From the NCBI RefSeq assembly GCF_023715895.1, contig NZ_JAMBOO010000019.1:1-64000 (forward strand): 64,000 nucleotides of DNA. Direction: 5' to 3'. Shown in pieces: positions 62,718 to 64,000 of the stretch. Under the pieces are notes generated by a model, which did not search any database, was not told the origin of the DNA, and saw only the letters and a program-made list of their open reading frames with translations. Both the position numbers and the translations under genes were made by a program. The stretch is from Domibacillus indicus (GTDB lineage Bacteria > Bacillota > Bacilli > Bacillales > Domibacillaceae). Positions within the stretch are counted from its first letter, which is position 1. Each line of letters begins with the position of its first letter.

Positions 62718-64000
62718 CTACTTCAGTTGACCTTGACGGTATAAATGAAGTTTATTACGGAGGTTTCGTTCACTAATACCAAGCACATTGGCGGTTTTTC
62801 TTCGATTTCCTTCACAATGTTCAAGCACAGACTCAATAATCAGCTGCTCTGCTTCCCTCATGGTAGAATGGATTGGAATTTCAATGATATTCTTTTTCAG
62901 CACGAAATCAGCAAGTATTACCGGCTGATCTCTATACTCATTTTGCATGGCGATCGGTAAATCAGTTTCTGAGATTATACTGTCTTTAGCCATGGCAACA
63001 GCATATTCAAGGATATTGCCAAGTTGTCTTATATTTCCCGGATAGTCGTAATTCAGCAGTTTATTGTACGCTTCCGGCGAAAGAGAAAGAAGCGGCCGCT
63101 GCATTTCTTCCGAATATTTTTTTAGAAAATATGGGATGAGAAGTGCTATATCTTCTTTTCGTTCACGCAGCGGAGGTAATTCAATCGGAATGACATTCAA
63201 TCGAAAATATAAGTCTTCGCGGAAAGAGCCTTCTTCCACCATGCGCAGCAACTCTTTATTCGTGGCGCTGATAATACGGACATCCACCTTTTTCGCTTCT
63301 GTTGAACCAAGAGGCGTTATTTCTTTTTCCTGCAAAACGCGAAGTATTTTTGCCTGCAGAGAAGGAGGCATTTCTCCAATTTCGTCAAGAAACAGTGTGC
63401 CTCCGTCAGCAGCCGCCACTTTGCCGCTTTGGCTGTGCACTGCTCCCGTAAAAGCACCTTTCACAAAGCCGAACAGCTCACTTTCAAGAAGGGCTTCTGG
63501 AATGGCAGCGCAATTAACAGAGATAAATGGCCCGTTTGATCTTTTTCCCTGCCGGTGGATGCCTCGTGCTACCAGCTCCTTTCCTGTTCCGCTTTCACCG
63601 AAAACAAGTACGCTTGAATCAATATCTTTGACTTTATCAATGATTGAAAAGACTTGCCTCATGACGAGGCTCTTGCCAATCATTTGGTCATATCCTTTTA
63701 TTTTATCAATCGTTTCATTCAATTCACGAATTTTGTTATGAAGCTCCTGATGCTCCAGCGATTTTTCAATTAATATATGCAGTTCCTCAATATCAAGCGG
63801 TTTTGTAATGTAATGGTAGGCACCCCGCTTCATCGCCTCAACAGAAGACTCGATCGTACCATAGGCAGTCATCATAATAATCGACGTTTGCGGCTGAATC
63901 TCTTTCATTTTTGCCAGTACTTCCAGTCCGTTATATTCACCAAGCCGCCAGTCCAGCAAAACAACATGTACTTGCTGTCTGCCTAAAAATTCATAGGCTT
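62718..64000 (-). CDS. NtrC-family sigma-54-dependent response regulator (5-prime end off window)
   Basis: The frame is open to the right edge; 427 codons are visible. A receiver domain contains the phospho-Asp in VVLLDWRL and the conserved T/K (MMTAYG, ITKPLD). The AAA+ domain has Walker A GESGTGKE, the sigma-54 contact loop GAFTGA intact, Walker B GGTLFLDEIGE and the R-finger region FREDLYFRLNVIP. A Fis-type HTH ends it (NRRKTANVLGISERNLRNKL). It should activate the sigma-54 promoter of the TAXI/MHS operon. Its sensor kinase is presumably just outside the window. Confidence 0.93.
   Translation of the reverse strand, partial: AYEFLGRQQVHVVLLDWRLGEYNGLEVLAKMKEIQPQTSIIMMTAYGTIESSVEAMKRGAYHYITKPLDIEELHILIEKSLEHQELHNKIRELNETIDKIKGYDQMIGKSLVMRQVFSIIDKVKDIDSSVLVFGESGTGKELVARGIHRQGKRSNGPFISVNCAAIPEALLESELFGFVKGAFTGAVHSQSGKVAAADGGTLFLDEIGEMPPSLQAKILRVLQEKEITPLGSTEAKKVDVRIISATNKELLRMVEEGSFREDLYFRLNVIPIELPPLRERKEDIALLIPYFLKKYSEEMQRPLLSLSPEAYNKLLNYDYPGNIRQLGNILEYAVAMAKDSIISETDLPIAMQNEYRDQPVILADFVLKKNIIEIPIHSTMREAEQLIIESVLEHCEGNRRKTANVLGISERNLRNKLHLYRQGQLK

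Overview
The window is chromosomal DNA of an endospore-forming Bacillaceae. This follows from an RsfA-type prespore regulator, a GerAB-type germination permease, a DegU orthologue, PaiA, FdhF/DUF1641/FdhD, YitT, YolD-UvrX behind Bacillus LexA boxes, TreR- and CcpA-type sites, AGGAGG ribosome binding sites and many TTG/GTG starts. No rRNA, tRNA, CRISPR array or prophage was recognised. Species cannot be fixed from sequence alone.

Layout. 1-5.1 kb: IS3 transposase tail, a stretch with five successive hairpin-plus-T-tract elements, two small minus-strand genes, then a cyclic-di-GMP-I riboswitch directly in front of a DegU-like orphan response regulator, and rsfA. 5.1-12.6 kb: secreted NlpC/P60 peptidase, two CorA paralogues flanking an IS605/IS1341-type TnpB element whose tnpB has one in-frame stop (the first corA has an M-box Mg2+ riboswitch and terminator), nupC, and a broken marR in front of paiA. 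12.7-25 kb: lipoprotein, formate dehydrogenase genes (DUF2294 protein, fdhF, DUF1641 protein, fdhD), YitT-type membrane protein, SDR oxidoreductase, an orphan germination permease, and long stretches of decayed DNA including a degenerate M23 peptidase. 25-30 kb: LysR regulator divergent from sdhCAB. 29.7-37.9 kb: a complete malonate utilisation locus: one operon mdcY-like/mdcH/mdcA/mdcB/mdcC/mdcDE-fusion/mdcG, divergent from the malonate carrier genes madLM, with a palindromic operator in between. 37.9-52 kb: fragment of a second rsfA, SOS-controlled yolD-uvrX, MscS-like multi-helix protein, DUF421 protein, YhfP-type reductase, LysR/nitronate monooxygenase pair with a duplicated intergenic region, SRPBCC/ArsR pair, DUF2935 protein, and treP with operators but no treA/treR. 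52-64 kb: LysM-CAP secreted protein, SLH remnant, DUF1450-like protein, bicupin dioxygenase/LysR pair, an aldolase remnant beside an orphan TRAP DctP protein, zinc alcohol dehydrogenase/AraC pair, and at the right edge an NtrC-type regulator upstream of a sigma-54 promoter driving a TAXI-type binding protein and an MHS-family transporter.

How the parts work together: the right half is dominated by carbon-source modules (malonate, trehalose, TRAP/TAXI substrates, aromatic or keto acids), most of them built as regulator plus divergent target with visible operators. The left half is rich in RNA-level control (c-di-GMP-I, M-box, terminator arrays, a terminator in the fdhF leader). The least described-looking items are the c-di-GMP riboswitch placed on an orphan degU, the small ORF between the M-box and corA, the hairpin array at 0.45-0.95 kb, the fused MdcDE subunit, and the sigma-54/TAXI/MHS uptake unit with a cre-like site at its start point.
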